From Meghimatium bilineatum (taxonomy: Eukaryota; Mollusca; Gastropoda; Stylommatophora; Philomycidae): 64,000 bases of DNA. The position numbers and the translations under genes are program-made. The stretch lies in assembly GCA_034231615.1 (NCBI GenBank), contig CM067302.1, positions 6,573,501 to 6,637,500 of the forward strand, read 5' to 3'. The notes beneath the pieces are model-generated. The model saw only the letters and a program-made list of their open reading frames with translations. It had not been told where the DNA came from and did no database searches. Below, one piece after another: positions 11,458-22,205 of the stretch. Positions within the stretch are counted from its first letter, which is position 1. Each line of letters starts with the position of its first letter.

Positions 11458-11640
11458 ACATGAATACAGGAAGACAGTAAAAACGTTTTGTGTACATGAA
11501 TACAGGTGTCTTAGGCAGTAAAACAAAATATGTGTACATGAATGCAGGAATCTTAGAGAGCAAAACAGACATGCGTACATGAATGCAGGAGTATTAAACA
11601 GTAAAACAGTCATTTTTTCAAGAGTCTTAGACAGTTAAAT
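11458..11640. repeat. 46-bp minisatellite, right arm (diverged)
   Basis: About four units with GTACATGAATACAGG or GAATGCAGG and CTTAGACAGTAAAACAG, continuing the array split by the LINE. Confidence 0.85.
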
Positions 11641-12000
11641 CCTACAAAAATGTCCAGAATATTCAATGTTTAGACAAATACACTGGCCCAAGAGAAACAA
11701 CAATGGCAGAAAAACTCTAGAGAACTCTGTACGAATTAAAAACAGAGTCACGTTTATAGAAGAATCAAAACATCAGATATAATCATCACACAGGCTGTTA
11801 AAGTAGGAAACGGTACTCGTTGTTGCAGATGGTTTTCTAATCACGGACCTGAAGATGGTGGTCTAGTATAACGTGTTATTAAAGTTGTCTTTACAGTAGA
11901 ACACTGTCAGTGCGTTTCAAAAATAATCCCCTTTCTGAAGTTGGTTTCGCAAACTAATCCCATTATTCAAATGAATTTTAAAATATAATCCCCTACAGTT
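11641..12000. other. No recognised feature
   Basis: Non-coding spacer up to the SINE target site; no motif found on either strand. Confidence 0.4.
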
Positions 12001-12012
12001 ATATACATCACC

Positions 12013-12296
12013 GCCGGTGTGTTGCCGGGGACCGAAAGGGGAGCAAAGAATAGCAACACTGTTTACCTTCCACGGATGTCGTAAAAGGCGACTAAGGAGG
12101 TTATGGGATGGAGTTGGCTTTCCCATCCCATATAGGGTCAATGACCCAAAGCCATGCTGATGTCGGATGTGTCAGGAAGAAAGGCGCAGATATCGCAGCA
12201 ATGATTTAAACCATGACACAACGTATTCCGTTCTCCGGATTACATCCTGCTAATCTGCAGGAGTTTGAGAACGAACGCAGACGAAGAAGAAGAAGA
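12013..12296 (+). mobile_element. SINE family 1, near-complete copy
   Basis: Flanked by the 12-bp direct repeat ATATACATCACC (12001-12012 and 12297-12308), so the ends are firm and the element is 284 bp. It begins GCCGGTGTGTTGCCGGGG, contains GTCGTAAAAGGCGACTAAGG and AAGCCATGCTGA, and ends in (GAA)n after GAACGAACGCAG. No long reading frame. No clear polymerase III box B was found, so the head type is undetermined. Copies: 6016-6285, 29860-30145, and the 3' end at 49563-49616. Confidence 0.9.
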
Positions 12297-12596
12297 ATAT
12301 ACATCACCATTTGTACACGTTTTGAGAAACCTTAAAATCAAATCTGACACAACACTTTAGCAGCATCTCATGTCCATTTCTACGCAATATATGACATGCA
12401 TCGTTGACCATTTTAGCACCAGACTTCAAGCGCATTGACCATTTGATCTTCTGGAGAATCGGGTCACTATCATCAGATCTTGTTCTGTAAAGGAATCGAT
12501 TTGTTTTAACACAATTTATATGTACACAGGACCGTGCGGTAAATTTTCTCAGTTAGTTAGTTGGCTGGTTGGTTGGTTTATTGGTTAGTAAGTTAG

Positions 12597-13040
12597 TTAG
12601 TTAATCGTCGGATCATCACCACTAAAAACTGGACACGTCAATAGTTGCTCTGTTCTCTCCCTGAGTGTATCCGCCATTACATTTCTGCTGACAGTACCGG
12701 TCCTATGCTGGTTGACCATCATTCTTCTGCACCCTACAAAATGTTCACTTTTAGCAACACCGCATTTCAATCCCTGATCTTTAATCCTAGCTGCCATTGA
12801 AAAGGAATCTTCATCCACATTAGTCTCACGCTCGCGTGTTATATCTCTTAAAGAGTTCAAAACTTCAGTTCGATCCATTGCATCATTGCCCTGTGCCACA
12901 ATCGCGCATGACGCCAGTTGATCCGCTCTTTCACTGCCCCGAACACCTAAATTTAGCCTCGCCCTTCTCAAGACCTCAATCCACTGTTCGCGAACGAGAC
13001 CAATTTGTACCTTCCTAATCATACTCATAGACTCACTCAA
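12597..13040 (-). pseudogene. RNase H C-terminal half and LINE C-terminus
   Basis: Reads SESMSMIRKVQIGLVREQW, LGVRGSERADQLASCAIV, MMVNQHRTGTVSRNVMADT and EQLLTCPVFSGDD before the stop. Compared with the sister element, an internal deletion removes the strand carrying the TGH segment, so the catalytic histidine is lost, and the CPxC pair has become CPVF. N-terminal RNase H parts at 13041-13430 are scattered over several frames. Confidence 0.85.
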
Positions 13041-13430
13041 GATGCAGATCTACGTTACCTTATGTGTGCCTACCAATTCACATTCCCTGGTCACCGCCGT
13101 AATCTTTATGGTCATGCTACTCATAATCACAGCAAAGACCCCACTTTCCTCCCTGATCGTTTTACCTGCGCACTAAGTTGTGAAGGCCCAAGCACTGCGA
13201 ACATGTCTAATCACAGATCCATCAGTGTATATAATCACATCCTCCTCTTTGGCATTCTCACTGACCAAAGCCTGCATTTCTTTCTCCACAGCTGTAGGAC
13301 ACCATTCCCTGCTAAGTGATATTACTACTCAAACAAGTTTCCAAAATCTGTGGGTAGACTTATCCATTCCACACACGTGCTGCCATATCTTGCAACCTGC
13401 ACACGCTTTGTATGACATCCTCAGAACGTC

Positions 13431-13844
13431 TCATCCGCGACCTCCCTCTCTTGAGTCTGCTACCTTTAACTGAATGCAACGGGTGTTCCTTATCTGCATA
13501 TATTTGCATATATTATATAGATACGCCCGTTCACGACAATACTGTAATCTGTGCTCAGCTGTTGGATTGTTAAGTAAGTATCGCATAGCTCTAGTCGATG
13601 TGTCTCTTGTGCATCCCAGTATGATACGCATTGCTGCATTCTGGATTCTATCCAATCTTTCGATCTGAGTTTGGCTAAGAGTCAGAATTGACAGTGCATA
13701 TTCCATCACAGCCACCACCAAACCTTGGTACAATAGAAATAACTTCTGCTCACACTGCGCAGCAGCCATAAGCTTCATTGCTGCTTTGCCTGTCATTATG
13801 CTAACGTGGTTAACATGTTCCCAGAAACTCAGACTTCTGTCCAC
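13431..13844 (-). pseudogene. LINE RT thumb/connection
   Basis: Contains DRSLSFWEHVNHVSI, AAMKLMAAAQCEQKL, YQGLVVAVMEYALSILTLSQ and RIQNAAMRIILGCTRDT. It aligns with 45600-45922 (-) and bridges the breakpoint of the inverted element there, showing the original continuous order of this region. Confidence 0.85.
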
Positions 13845-14640
13845 AAAAACACCCAGTATCTCATTGCGCTAGTTCTGTCTAAACTTTTTCTGGCCAACGA
13901 AACATGTGGATTTCCTCCACCTTTACCATGTGATTGTGCAAGCAAAACCACGTCACGAATCCTTAGAAGGATTTAAACTGCTTCCCTATCTCGACACCAA
14001 TCTGTCAGTCTGTCCAGCTACTTCTGTAGTTCCACGACGTACTCTTCTAGCTTTCTGCCCTGTCACCAGGATGTCATCGACGTACGACATCGTTCTGCCA
14101 GCACATGTGATTTGATTGATAGTGATGTGTACTGTGTATACATTGAAAAGCACAGAAGATAGAGGCGATTCCTGTGGCAGACCAGGGCTAATAACCGTTG
14201 ATGCAGATACCTAGTTACCACACTTAAGAACTACAATCCTGTGCATCAGGGCCGCACAACAAAAGGATTTACTGCAAGATTTAACAGCTAGTGCACCAAG
14301 ATATCCAAGATATACTCTATTGTACGCATCCTCAAGGTCTATTGCGACCGCACATGTCTCCATGCGCGAATCGAACCACTCAAAAACATCCTGCGCAAAT
14401 ATGGCTGTATTCTTCCATGTCTTCTTTCTTGGGCCGTACCCTCCTAACAACGTTGGTAAACACTTATTTTTCTCCAAATGACACAATACTTTCCAGGCCA
14501 TAATTTATTTCAACAGCTTGCCTATCGTATTTTGCATTGTTATTATTATGTATCCTTGTTTACTGGTGTGGTCCTTCCCAGGTTTGGGTAGTGGAACTAA
14601 ATATCTGTGCAACCAGTCTTCTTTCTCAGCGCCTTCTTAG
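13845..14640 (-). pseudogene. LINE RT palm, fragmented
   Basis: The clearest part (14211-14501) reads KCLPTLLGGYGPRKKTWKN and ETCAVAIDLEDAYNRV (motif A). Motif B and YADD regions at 13900-14200 are recognisable only by nucleotide similarity to 46930-47400 and are full of stops. The 5' limit near 14640 is where similarity to the sister element ends. Confidence 0.8.
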
Positions 14641-14740
14641 TTTATTCAACTGCAATTATCATCTTTTCGGTATGTCATCAATCAGATTTATTTCCGTATG
14701 ATGCAATTCTTTCAAATACCGCCCGCCTTAAATGATGTTT

Positions 14741-15200
14741 TTCTTCGAAATTCATTCATTCATTAATTTTCCTTTATCGCTGAAGTTAGCACATAGGACA
14801 GAGGTCAGATCTCTTCAATTCTGTCTGTTCAATGCTATTCTGTGTAGTTCTTGAAAAATATGAATTGTGTTCGTTTTACTCTCTTGAAGTATTGTTCTTC
14901 TGGTCTACCTCTTGCTCTTTTGCCTGTAGGTATCCATTCAAGAGATGTGTGGTGTATTCTGTTGGTGTCTGAGTTAGGACTGTCTCGATGTAGGACCAAC
15001 AGCGTTTTCTAATAACACCTGTGATGTCTCTGATGTTATTTTATTTGAATTGACTCCAATGTGTGTTAGTTACCCTACGAAGACATTTGTTCTCGAAACT
15101 CAGTAATTTCTTTTCTGAAGATAAAGAACTTTTTCAGCTCTTACCATATGATAGCACCAGAATAACGTAGGAGTTAAATAAGCACATTTTCGTGAGTGTG
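14741..15200 (-). pseudogene. LINE C-terminal fragment with (ATGA)n tail
   Basis: Minus-strand frames give WIPTGKRARGRPEEQYFKR and VLCANFSDKGKLMNE before the stop, which matches the usual LINE ending T-G-K-R-x-R-G-R-P and A-L-C-A. The tail is (ATGA)n, seen on the plus strand as TTCATTCATTCATT at about 14748-14765. Frameshifted, 5'-truncated, not the same family as element A beside it. Confidence 0.65.
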
Positions 15201-15684
15201 CTGATTGACTTCGACCTCTAGATTAAACACTTCTTCGAAATACCGCCCCTGAAATGTATTTTGATTGGTACCGTCTGATGTGGCCGCCTCTTTACATCAT
15301 GGCACAGCACAGCCGTACATGTAGATGGCTTGTGTACGCTGACCTTTAGCACTCTTTCTTTACTGGAATAAATTTATTGCGGTGGGTGGGGTGTTGTGGG
15401 GTTATTATTATTTACTTGCAAATTTTACATGTAAAACAAGCATGTGTATGTGTTTACACGTAAAACTATCATGTGTATGTGTTTACACATCCCTCCAGGG
15501 CCACATAAATGGAATACATTCTATGGAACAAAAAAACAGCTCACAAACACATGCATATATTACACAATGGTATTGGATCAAAGGGCATGAGCCCATGGAC
15601 CGCTGGATCAGCAACCAACCAACCAACCAGCCATGTGTTTACATCTAAAACTAGCATGTGTATGTGTGTGTATCACCATACAGA
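15201..15684. other. Spacer with split short repeat
   Basis: CATGTGTATGTGTTTACAC-type units occur near 15440-15495 and again at 15630-15680. Between them lies about 135 bp ending in (AACC)n, possibly a small insertion. No gene seen. Confidence 0.45.
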
Positions 15685-15687
15685 TAA

Positions 15688-17285
15688 CGACAACTGACAA
15701 AAGTGAAAACAAGACCTAGAATTAATATTGATAACAATGTTTTAAATGAAGTGACAAATTTAGAGTATCTATGAGCTAACATAAACAGTGCAGGAGCTAA
15801 CATAAACAGTGCAGGAGCTAACATAAACAGTGCAGGAGCTAACATAAACAGTGCAGGAGCTAACATAAACGGTGCAGGAGCTAACATAAACAGTGCAGGA
15901 GCTAACATAAACAGTACAGGAGCTAACATAAACAGTGCAGGAGCTAACATAAACAGTGCAGGAGCTAACATAAACAGTGCAGGAGCTAACATAAACAGTG
16001 CAGGAGCTAACATAAACAGTGCAGGAGCTAACATAAACGGTGCAGGAGCTAACATAAACAGTGCAGGAGCTAACATAAACAGTGCAGGAGCTAACATAAA
16101 CAGTGCAGGAGCTAACATAAACGGTGCAGGAGCTAACATAAACAGTGCAGGAGCTAACATAAACAGTGCAGGGGCTAACTTAAACAGTGCAGGAGCTAAC
16201 ATAAACAGTGCAGGAGCTAACATAAACAGTGCAGGAGCTAACATAAACAGTGCAGGAGCTAACATAAACGGTGCAGGAGCTAACATAAACAGTGCAGGAG
16301 CTTACATAAACAGTGCAGGAGCTACATAAACAGTGCAGGAGCTAACATAAACAGTGCAGGAGCTAACATAAACGGTGCAGGAGCTAACATAAACAGTGCA
16401 GGAGCTAACATAAACAGTGCAGGAGCTAACATAAACAGTGCAGGAGCTAACATAAACGGTGCAGGAGCTAACATAAACGGTGCAGGAGCTAACATAAACA
16501 GTGCAGGAGCTAACATAAACAGTGCAGGAGCTAACATAAACGGTGCAGGAGCTAACATAAACAGTGCAGGAGCTAACATAAACAGTGCAGGAGCTAACAT
16601 AAACGGTGCAGGAGCTAACATAAACGGTGCAGGAGCTAACATAAACAGTGCAGGAGCTAACATAAACAGTGCAGGAGCTAACATAAACGGTGCAGGAGCT
16701 AACATAAACAGTGCAGGAGCTAACATAAACAGTGCAGGAGCTAACATAAACAGTGCAGGAGCTAACATAAACAGTGCAGGAGCTAACATAAACAGTGCAG
16801 GAGCTAACATAAACAGTGCAGGAGCTAACATAAGCGGTGCAGGAGCTAACATAAACAGTGCAGGAGCTAACATAAACAGTGCAGGAGCTAACATAAGCGG
16901 TGCAGGAGCTAACATAAACAGTGCAGGAGCTAACATAAACAGTGCAGGAGCTAACATAAACAGTGCAGGAGCTAACATAAGCGGTGCAGGAGGAGAACAG
17001 TAATAGCGAACTGGAAAAAAATTTACACCGGGAAAAGACAGGAATTACGTAATGTTTCTTACATACTTGTGTGATCCCAGTGACGACTTACTACTGCGAA
17101 ACATGGACAATAAATAAAAATAAAGCCCTTCTATGTCCATAAAACTGAATAGAGGTCTTCGAAATGAAGTGCTATAGAAGAGTCTTGAGAGTACTATCGA
17201 CAGAAAGACCAATCAAGACGTGCTAAAAACAACTCCACGTTCAAGAAGGCTGTCTTTTAAACACCAAATTAGGAAAGGAAATTAG
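15688..17285 (+). mobile_element. LINE RT fragment expanded by an internal 21-bp array
   Basis: Left of the array, one frame reads RPRINIDNNVLNEVTNLEYL then a stop then ANINSAG. The equivalent LINE thumb block is F/EYLG followed by a short variable loop. Right of the array, frames read TYYCETWTINK and VFEMKCYRRVLRVLSTER, then LHVQEGCLLNTK, the following thumb and connection blocks. The element is therefore one LINE fragment whose ANINSAG codons were amplified. Ends are approximate and the coding sequence is degenerate. Confidence 0.8.
15775..16990 (+). repeat. 21-bp minisatellite, about 58 copies, in LINE frame
   Basis: Unit GCTAACATAAACAGTGCAGG plus A, 21 bp, translating on the plus strand as ANINSAG in the same frame as the flanking LINE peptide. 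Main variants are AGT to GGT or AGC. A 1-bp deletion near 16324 shifts the frame. The minus-strand frames (MLAPALF repeats, 15651-16286 and 16322-16978) are shadows. Confidence 0.97.
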
Positions 17286-17287
17286 GT

Positions 17288-17560
17288 AGGTTTCTTCGAG
17301 GTGTGTGGTAACTTATACGATAGTGATTTTGCTTGCTATCACTGGGTTACAGCGTGCCAGGTTCGAAACTACCTCCCGACAACAAAATCCGGGTTGTGAT
17401 TTCCCGCTTGACACGACAACTCCTACAGTCGACTCAGCTGTAAATGAGTACCTGACGCCTGAGTTAGGGGAGGTAAAAACAGCGATGAAGGGAACTGGCC
17501 ACCCAACCTAATAGTTGCTGCGGCTTAACCTATGAAGAGTTATCTTCATCCCCGACGACA
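17288..17560 (+). mobile_element. Possible tRNA-like SINE
   Basis: CCAGGTTCGAAACTACC resembles a polymerase III box B (GGTTCGA core), about 30-40 bp downstream of a possible box A region, followed by CTGTAAATGAGTACCTGACG and a GGGAACTGGCCACCC block. No second copy is visible in the window and no target duplication was found, so this is tentative. Confidence 0.35.
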
Positions 17561-18504
17561 GATGCCATGGGGATGCCTTTACTTTTTTAGGTTTATTCAG
17601 CAATGTGAATATAGTCGGGGCATGAAGTGTTGTTCCACTGTTTGGGATAGAAGCCAGTACAGGCAGATGCCGACCAAGACGTCATTGGACAAGAGATATT
17701 CAGAAATGAGTCAGGACCACTTGCAAGAGACCGCGGGGATTTCAGGAGATCCATACGTTCTTGAAAGAATACGTCATATGAAACACGCACACTACACACC
17801 TTGTAGGTCTAGTGGTCCGTGCATTTGAAGCGTTTGTATTACTCGAAAAATGTACGACTACTGATACGCCTTGAAACAGGACTAGAATCACGTCTTTTTT
17901 AGGAATTCGGACTTGTTCGCAAAGTATAACATGTTAACTCGAGGCGAAATGGTGTCTGCCGAGTTACAGGTCTCCAGACTATAGATACATATTAGGTATG
18001 GGGATGGATACCTAAAATAGGTCTTGACCATCTATGCGTGTGGAATTTGTTTCCTTTTTGAAGGATTTTTGTGTGCATTTTTTTTCTGAGGGTGGGTGGA
18101 TCCCGCAGGTGTGAGGTGGAGGGGCGGGGGTGGGTTCCACCATTCTAGTACTAAATGGCTTGTTATTATATTTCGAAATTCTACGAAGACGATTGTGTCA
18201 GGCCATTGTAGCAAATAAAAGGATGAAACCATTAATTTATATTCTCAGCACTACATCCTGCTGGAAATCTAATAAGATTACCATGCTGCTACAAGAGCGA
18301 TCCAGCGGGAGCTTGAGAATGAAATCTGAAGAAGAACATTTTCCGTAGGGATGATTTTCTCCCTTGCCTCGACACCCCTCCCCTCCCCTCCCCCCCCCCC
18401 CAGCTGTCCCTATAGTTATATTGAGCTCAGCTTGTTTCCTACCTTTTAATAGCTTCCCTAGACTTGGTATTTTGTAGTATTTTATTACATCTTTATAGTG
18501 TAGA
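17561..18504. other. No recognised gene
   Basis: Contains a G-rich stretch (about 18085-18145) and a C-run (about 18386-18402). At 18445-18515 one unit of an about 47-bp direct repeat (CTAGACTTGGTATT to ATAACGTGTCT) occurs; its second copy lies at about 18992-19030, across the LINE that follows. Confidence 0.45.
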
Positions 18505-18515
18505 ATAACGTGTCT

Positions 18516-18983
18516 GGTCATGTGACGTATTCCTTCCAGAACGTTGTCTTCCCAATGAACTCTCTGAACCTCTCTCTGTCTTGGGAGATGTGGCTTGCAT
18601 TTTCTAGCGATGTATTCATGTTATCTTTAATGTCGTCAGTCAATCGTCTTCTTGGTCTGCCCTTTCTCCTCCCTTTCCCAGGTACTCTTCCCTCCATTGT
18701 CTTTCTAAACAGTTATGTCTCTTTATATGACCAAACAGGCGTGGTTTTCTTTTTGTTATTGTGTTTAGTAACCAACACTCTGGAATCTTCAATGTGTTTA
18801 TAATATCTGAGTTTCTGATTTTTTCCTTCCATGATATTCTAAGTATCTTTCTGTAGCATTTCAGCTCGAAGGCGTTTATCTTCTTTGTCGCTGTTTTACT
18901 TATGGTCCATGTGTCACAGCCGTATGTTGATACTGGAAAAATAAAAGTTCGTAACATCAGCACTTTCGTTTCTATTTTGTTGT
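18516..18983 (-). mobile_element. 5'-truncated LINE with 11-bp target duplication
   Basis: Flanked by ATAACGTGTCT (18505-18515 and 18984-18994). The minus strand encodes MLRTFIFPVSTYGCDTWTIS, INAFELKCYRKILRISWKEK and LFGHIKRHNCLERQW, the thumb and C-terminal blocks of an APE/RT LINE, open for 107 codons with a stop at 18640. The 3' part (18516-18630) is shared with a shorter insertion at 56826-56943. A typical dead-on-arrival insertion, fairly young given its open frame. Confidence 0.9.
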
Positions 18984-19299
18984 ATAACGTGTCTAGACTT
19001 GGTATTTCGTTACATCTCTATAGTGTGCAAGAGCTACTTAGAACTCACTTAACAACTGAAACATATTACCATATTTATCTGCGACTGCAATTCCAATCAA
19101 TTTAATCAAGGAATGCAATTAAATCACTCGTGAAAAGTTTCATATCTAATTGTGGATCAAATATCACGGGTGTAGCTTTCCCGTTGTGAAACATACTTGT
19201 ACAATTCCACAATTGAAATCAATCAAGTGCCATACCAATTGTGGGGTAGGCGATCATGTTTCTCCACAACTCTCTCTCTCTATCTAGTATTGTTAATAA

Positions 19300-19640
19300 T
19301 ATTGCTATTGTTAATAATCGGTTCCTGACATTTTTATTTGCCACAGGGACATCAATCCAGAAATTGCTCTCCCGTTTCTTCCTTTGTCTCTTCTCCCTTG
19401 ATCTTTCCTGTTGTTACTAAATGTTCAAGTTTTACTTTCCTCATAAAAGGCACTAAAAATCTTGATTTTCTGTTTCTAATTACTGATATCTACATACATT
19501 TTCTTGGCTGTCCATAGAATTTGTAACATTCTTCTTAAAAACCACATGTCACATTGCCTCCTGCTAATCTTAAACTCTAGTGTTTAACCTCCAATCTTCG
19601 CATCCGTAAAGAAAAAGTGGCTGAATATAACATTCTAGAA
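19300..19640 (-). pseudogene. LINE thumb fragment
   Basis: Minus-strand frames read AKVLECYIQPLFLYGCEDW, DMWFLRRMLQILWTAKK and NNRKDQGRRDKGRN. The blocks align with YIEPVLLYGSDAWTI and WFIRRMLRIPWTAK of the LINE at 9032-11457. Frameshifted in several places. Confidence 0.7.
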
Positions 19641-19741
19641 CTTTAGCAAAGTCCACAATTTACATAAATATCAAACAGGATCTTATGAAGCGGGGAACGG
19701 GGACTGTTGTTGTTGGTATCAAGGAGAGAAATAATTGTCAC

Positions 19742-19988
19742 GAACGTTGTACATCCATGTATATCATAAGTCTTGGAAAAGTCTTGACTAACACGTTGTC
19801 CAGCCATGCATATAATAAATCTTGGGAAGGTCTTGACTAACACGTTGTCCAGCGATGCATATAATAAATCTTGGGAAGGTCTTGACTAACACGTTGTCCA
19901 GCCATGCATATAATAAATCTTGGGAAGGTCTTGACTAACACGTTGTCCAGCCATGCATATAATAAGTCTTGGGAAGGTCTTGACTAAA
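19742..19988. repeat. 49-bp minisatellite, 5 copies
   Basis: CACGTTGTCCAGCCATGCAT and CTTGGGAAGGTCTTGACTAA recur at 49-bp spacing; the first unit is the most diverged. Confidence 0.95.
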
Positions 19989-20159
19989 ATCGAACTTTGA
20001 CTATGAATTGGGGTCGATGATGACTATGAATCTGGCCGATGACGCAAGCAGTGTGGACTTCAGTTGCGAGGAGCAGGTGTCATCTGTGCGGACATTTGTC
20101 AACTACAGGAAAAATGTCTCCAACAGGGAAAGCCACCCTTCGTTACTTTTGGGGATTAA

Positions 20160-20478
20160 CAGACAAGTTTTATATACAAGTATAATATATAACGCTTGTC
20201 CACTGAAATTACTGGACCTGATCGTTTCCTTACACGAAAACATGCGTGCGAACATATCGTTCGGGCGCAATGCAGGCAGCTTAACAGTCAAGACTGGAGT
20301 AAAGCAGGAGTGCGTTTTAGCCCCCAGCCTTTTCTGAATCTTCTTCGAACCGCTTCTAAAGCATAATGTTGCGGATGCAGATGTTGATGTTTTCATCAGC
20401 AAGAATGCGGGAACATTGGAGGGGCGGCCAATGTCCATGTCCCGATATGAGTAGGAACCCGCCAAGATATGGTCATCC
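20160..20478 (+). pseudogene. LINE RT fragment between motifs A and B
   Basis: Reads LLDLIVSLHENMRANISF, GSLTVKTGVKQECVLAPSLF (motif B with G to E) and, after a stop, IFFEPLLKHNVADAD. The pattern K-L-L-x-L-I ... G-V-K-Q-G-C-V-L-A-P-x-L-F is typical of a LINE family different from its neighbours. It is cut at 20479 by the next LINE. A hairpin-forming 24-mer near 20413-20436 also occurs in the 1.3-kb element. Confidence 0.75.
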
Positions 20479-20491
20479 TATTCTGATTCTA

Positions 20492-21102
20492 TAAGTATCT
20501 ATATTTGCTTCATAGACTACAGCAAGGCCTTTGACAGAGTCCAACATGAAAAATTAATCAAATGTCTTCAAGAAATAGGCATAGATGGAAAAGACATCAG
20601 GCTGATTAGAAATATATATTGGGAACAAACTGCATCAATAAGGTGTGAAAACAGCTACTCTCCATACATAGAAATAAGAAGAGGGGTAAGACAAGGATGC
20701 ATTTTATCACCAAACCTATTTAATATCTACACAGAGAATATCTTTAAAAATATAGAAGAAATACCAGGACTCAAGATCAATGGGAAAATAATAAACAACA
20801 TTAGATATGCAGATGACACTGTTCTTTTAGCAGAAAGTGAACATGAACTACAAAGACTAATAGATCAAGTCAATAAATCAAGTAATGAATATGGACTGGA
20901 TATAAACATTCAAAAATCAAAAACCATGATAATCAGCAAAGACACAGAAGAACAGGAGGTAAACATAAACATACAGGGAGAGAAACTACAACAAGTAAAA
21001 CAGTATCAATATCTTGGACACATAGTCACAAATGATGGCAGATGTGAAACAGAAGTTAAAAGGAGAATAGGAATGGCTAAAAGTACCTTCAATGACATTT
21101 AG
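20492..21102 (+). pseudogene. LINE RT palm, uninterrupted for about 200 codons
   Basis: Open without a methionine start: ICFIDYSKAFDRVQHEKLIK (motif A), IRRGVRQGCILSPNLFNIYT (motif B), NNIRYADDTVLLAESEHEL (YADD motif C intact), then QYQYLGHIVTNDGRCETE (thumb). All catalytic aspartates are kept. It stops at 21100-21102 because of a single-base frameshift; the thumb continues in the next frame from 21092. Confidence 0.9.
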
Positions 21103-21580
21103 GAAATTATTAATATCTAAACAAATTACAAACAAGTTAAAAATGAGAATTATAAAATGCTACATCTATTCCATATTAATGTATGGCTCAGAAACATGGA
21201 CACTAAATAAACAATTAGAAGACAAAATTGATGCCTTTGAGATGTGGGTATATAGAAGAATAGGGAGAACATCATGGAAAGAGAAGACAACAAATAAAGA
21301 GGTGCTAAAGACACTTAATATGAAGAAAGAACTACTAAGAGAAATAAAGATCAGGCAAATAAAATACTTTGGACACATTAAAAGACATGACACCCTATTG
21401 AAGACCTTACTTGAGGGTAAAGTCAAAGGGAAGCGAGCAAGAGGTAGGCAGAGATACAAGTGGGAGAGTAACATCACACGATGGACAGGTTACAGACTAG
21501 CAGAGTGCACCACCAAGACAGGAGACAGGAGATGTTGGAGATACGTTGCAGCCAACCTTCGTTGCGGAGACGGCACTTGA
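21092..21580 (+). pseudogene. LINE RT thumb and C-terminus
   Basis: The +1 continuation of the previous entry: ITNKLKMRIIKCYIYSILMY, GSETWTLNKQLEDKIDAFEM, QIKYFGHIKRHDTLLK, KGKRARGRQRYKWESNITRW, and a C-terminus RRCWRYVAANLRCGDGT before the stop. This is the normal end of this LINE type. The overlap with the palm frame is 11 bp and reflects one indel. Confidence 0.9.
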
Positions 21581-21600
21581 TGATGATTATTCTGATTCTA

Positions 21601-22205
21601 ATACACATTGAATCTAGAAAAGACAAGACGCGGTAGAAGTCAGTGTTGTGTATGTGAATTGATATAGTGGCAACAAAACTAGAATTGTCTATCACGTGAT
21701 CGACTGACGGAAGTGCTGTTCATGCTAAAGAATTCACAAAAGTCCACATACCCCCCCCCCCCACAATTTACCCCATTCAAAGTAGGAGACTCAAGTATTA
21801 AATACGCCACCTAGAACATACATTCCTCGGTATCAAAAAAATGTAAAGCTCCTAATTGCACACAAGACAAGTATTGGACACTGTCTCTGACCGAAACAGT
21901 GGTGCGACTCAAACTCTGGACACTATGGTCAACGCGAAGAGGGGATAAAGTCCTTGTAATTGAGGACACTGCAAACCAAGCTCAACTCTATTGTCGTCGT
22001 TACCCAACAGGACTCATACTGAAAGAATTTGCGTTCAGTACCCAAGGGCCCGCTGCGAAGATCCTCGTCTGAGATTGGCACAGTCTACCTATTTCTTTCG
22101 GTGATATGTGCAATGGCGGAGAGTTAAAATAAACACAGACCGCGCCTGACGAAGGATCGGAAGGACATCATATATGCGGACGAGGCGAATGCGTGAGAAA
22201 TGCAC
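21601..22205. other. No recognised gene
   Basis: A C-run lies at about 21751-21763. Sequence near 21985-22060 (TATTGTCGTCGTTACCCAAC) resembles sequence on the other side of the 27-bp array near 22665-22700, suggesting an old duplication around that array. Confidence 0.4.

Larger units (their letters stand above)
12570..14650 (-). mobile_element. RT + RNase H LINE, minus strand, decayed (element A)
   Basis: From right to left: RT palm with motif A (about 14200-14640), RT thumb (13431-13844), RNase H (12600-13430), a C-terminal CPVF tail, then a tail of TAAC/TTGG units (12570-12602). Its protein segments are close to those of the element at 44440-47463. Truncated at the 5' end in the RT. The combination of RT and RNase H places it with I/Jockey-like LINEs. 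Confidence 0.9.
20492..21587 (+). mobile_element. 5'-truncated APE/RT LINE with 13-bp target duplication
   Basis: TATTCTGATTCTA is present at 20479-20491 and 21588-21600, fixing the insertion exactly. The element starts just before RT motif A and ends after the stop with a TGATGATGA tail. It is the best preserved RT segment of its type here and lies inside an older LINE fragment. Confidence 0.93.

Noticed and set aside
18240..18340. Additional SINE family 1 copy
   Set aside because: CACTACATCCTGCTG and a GAAGAAGAAC end resemble the SINE, but the intervening sequence does not align convincingly.
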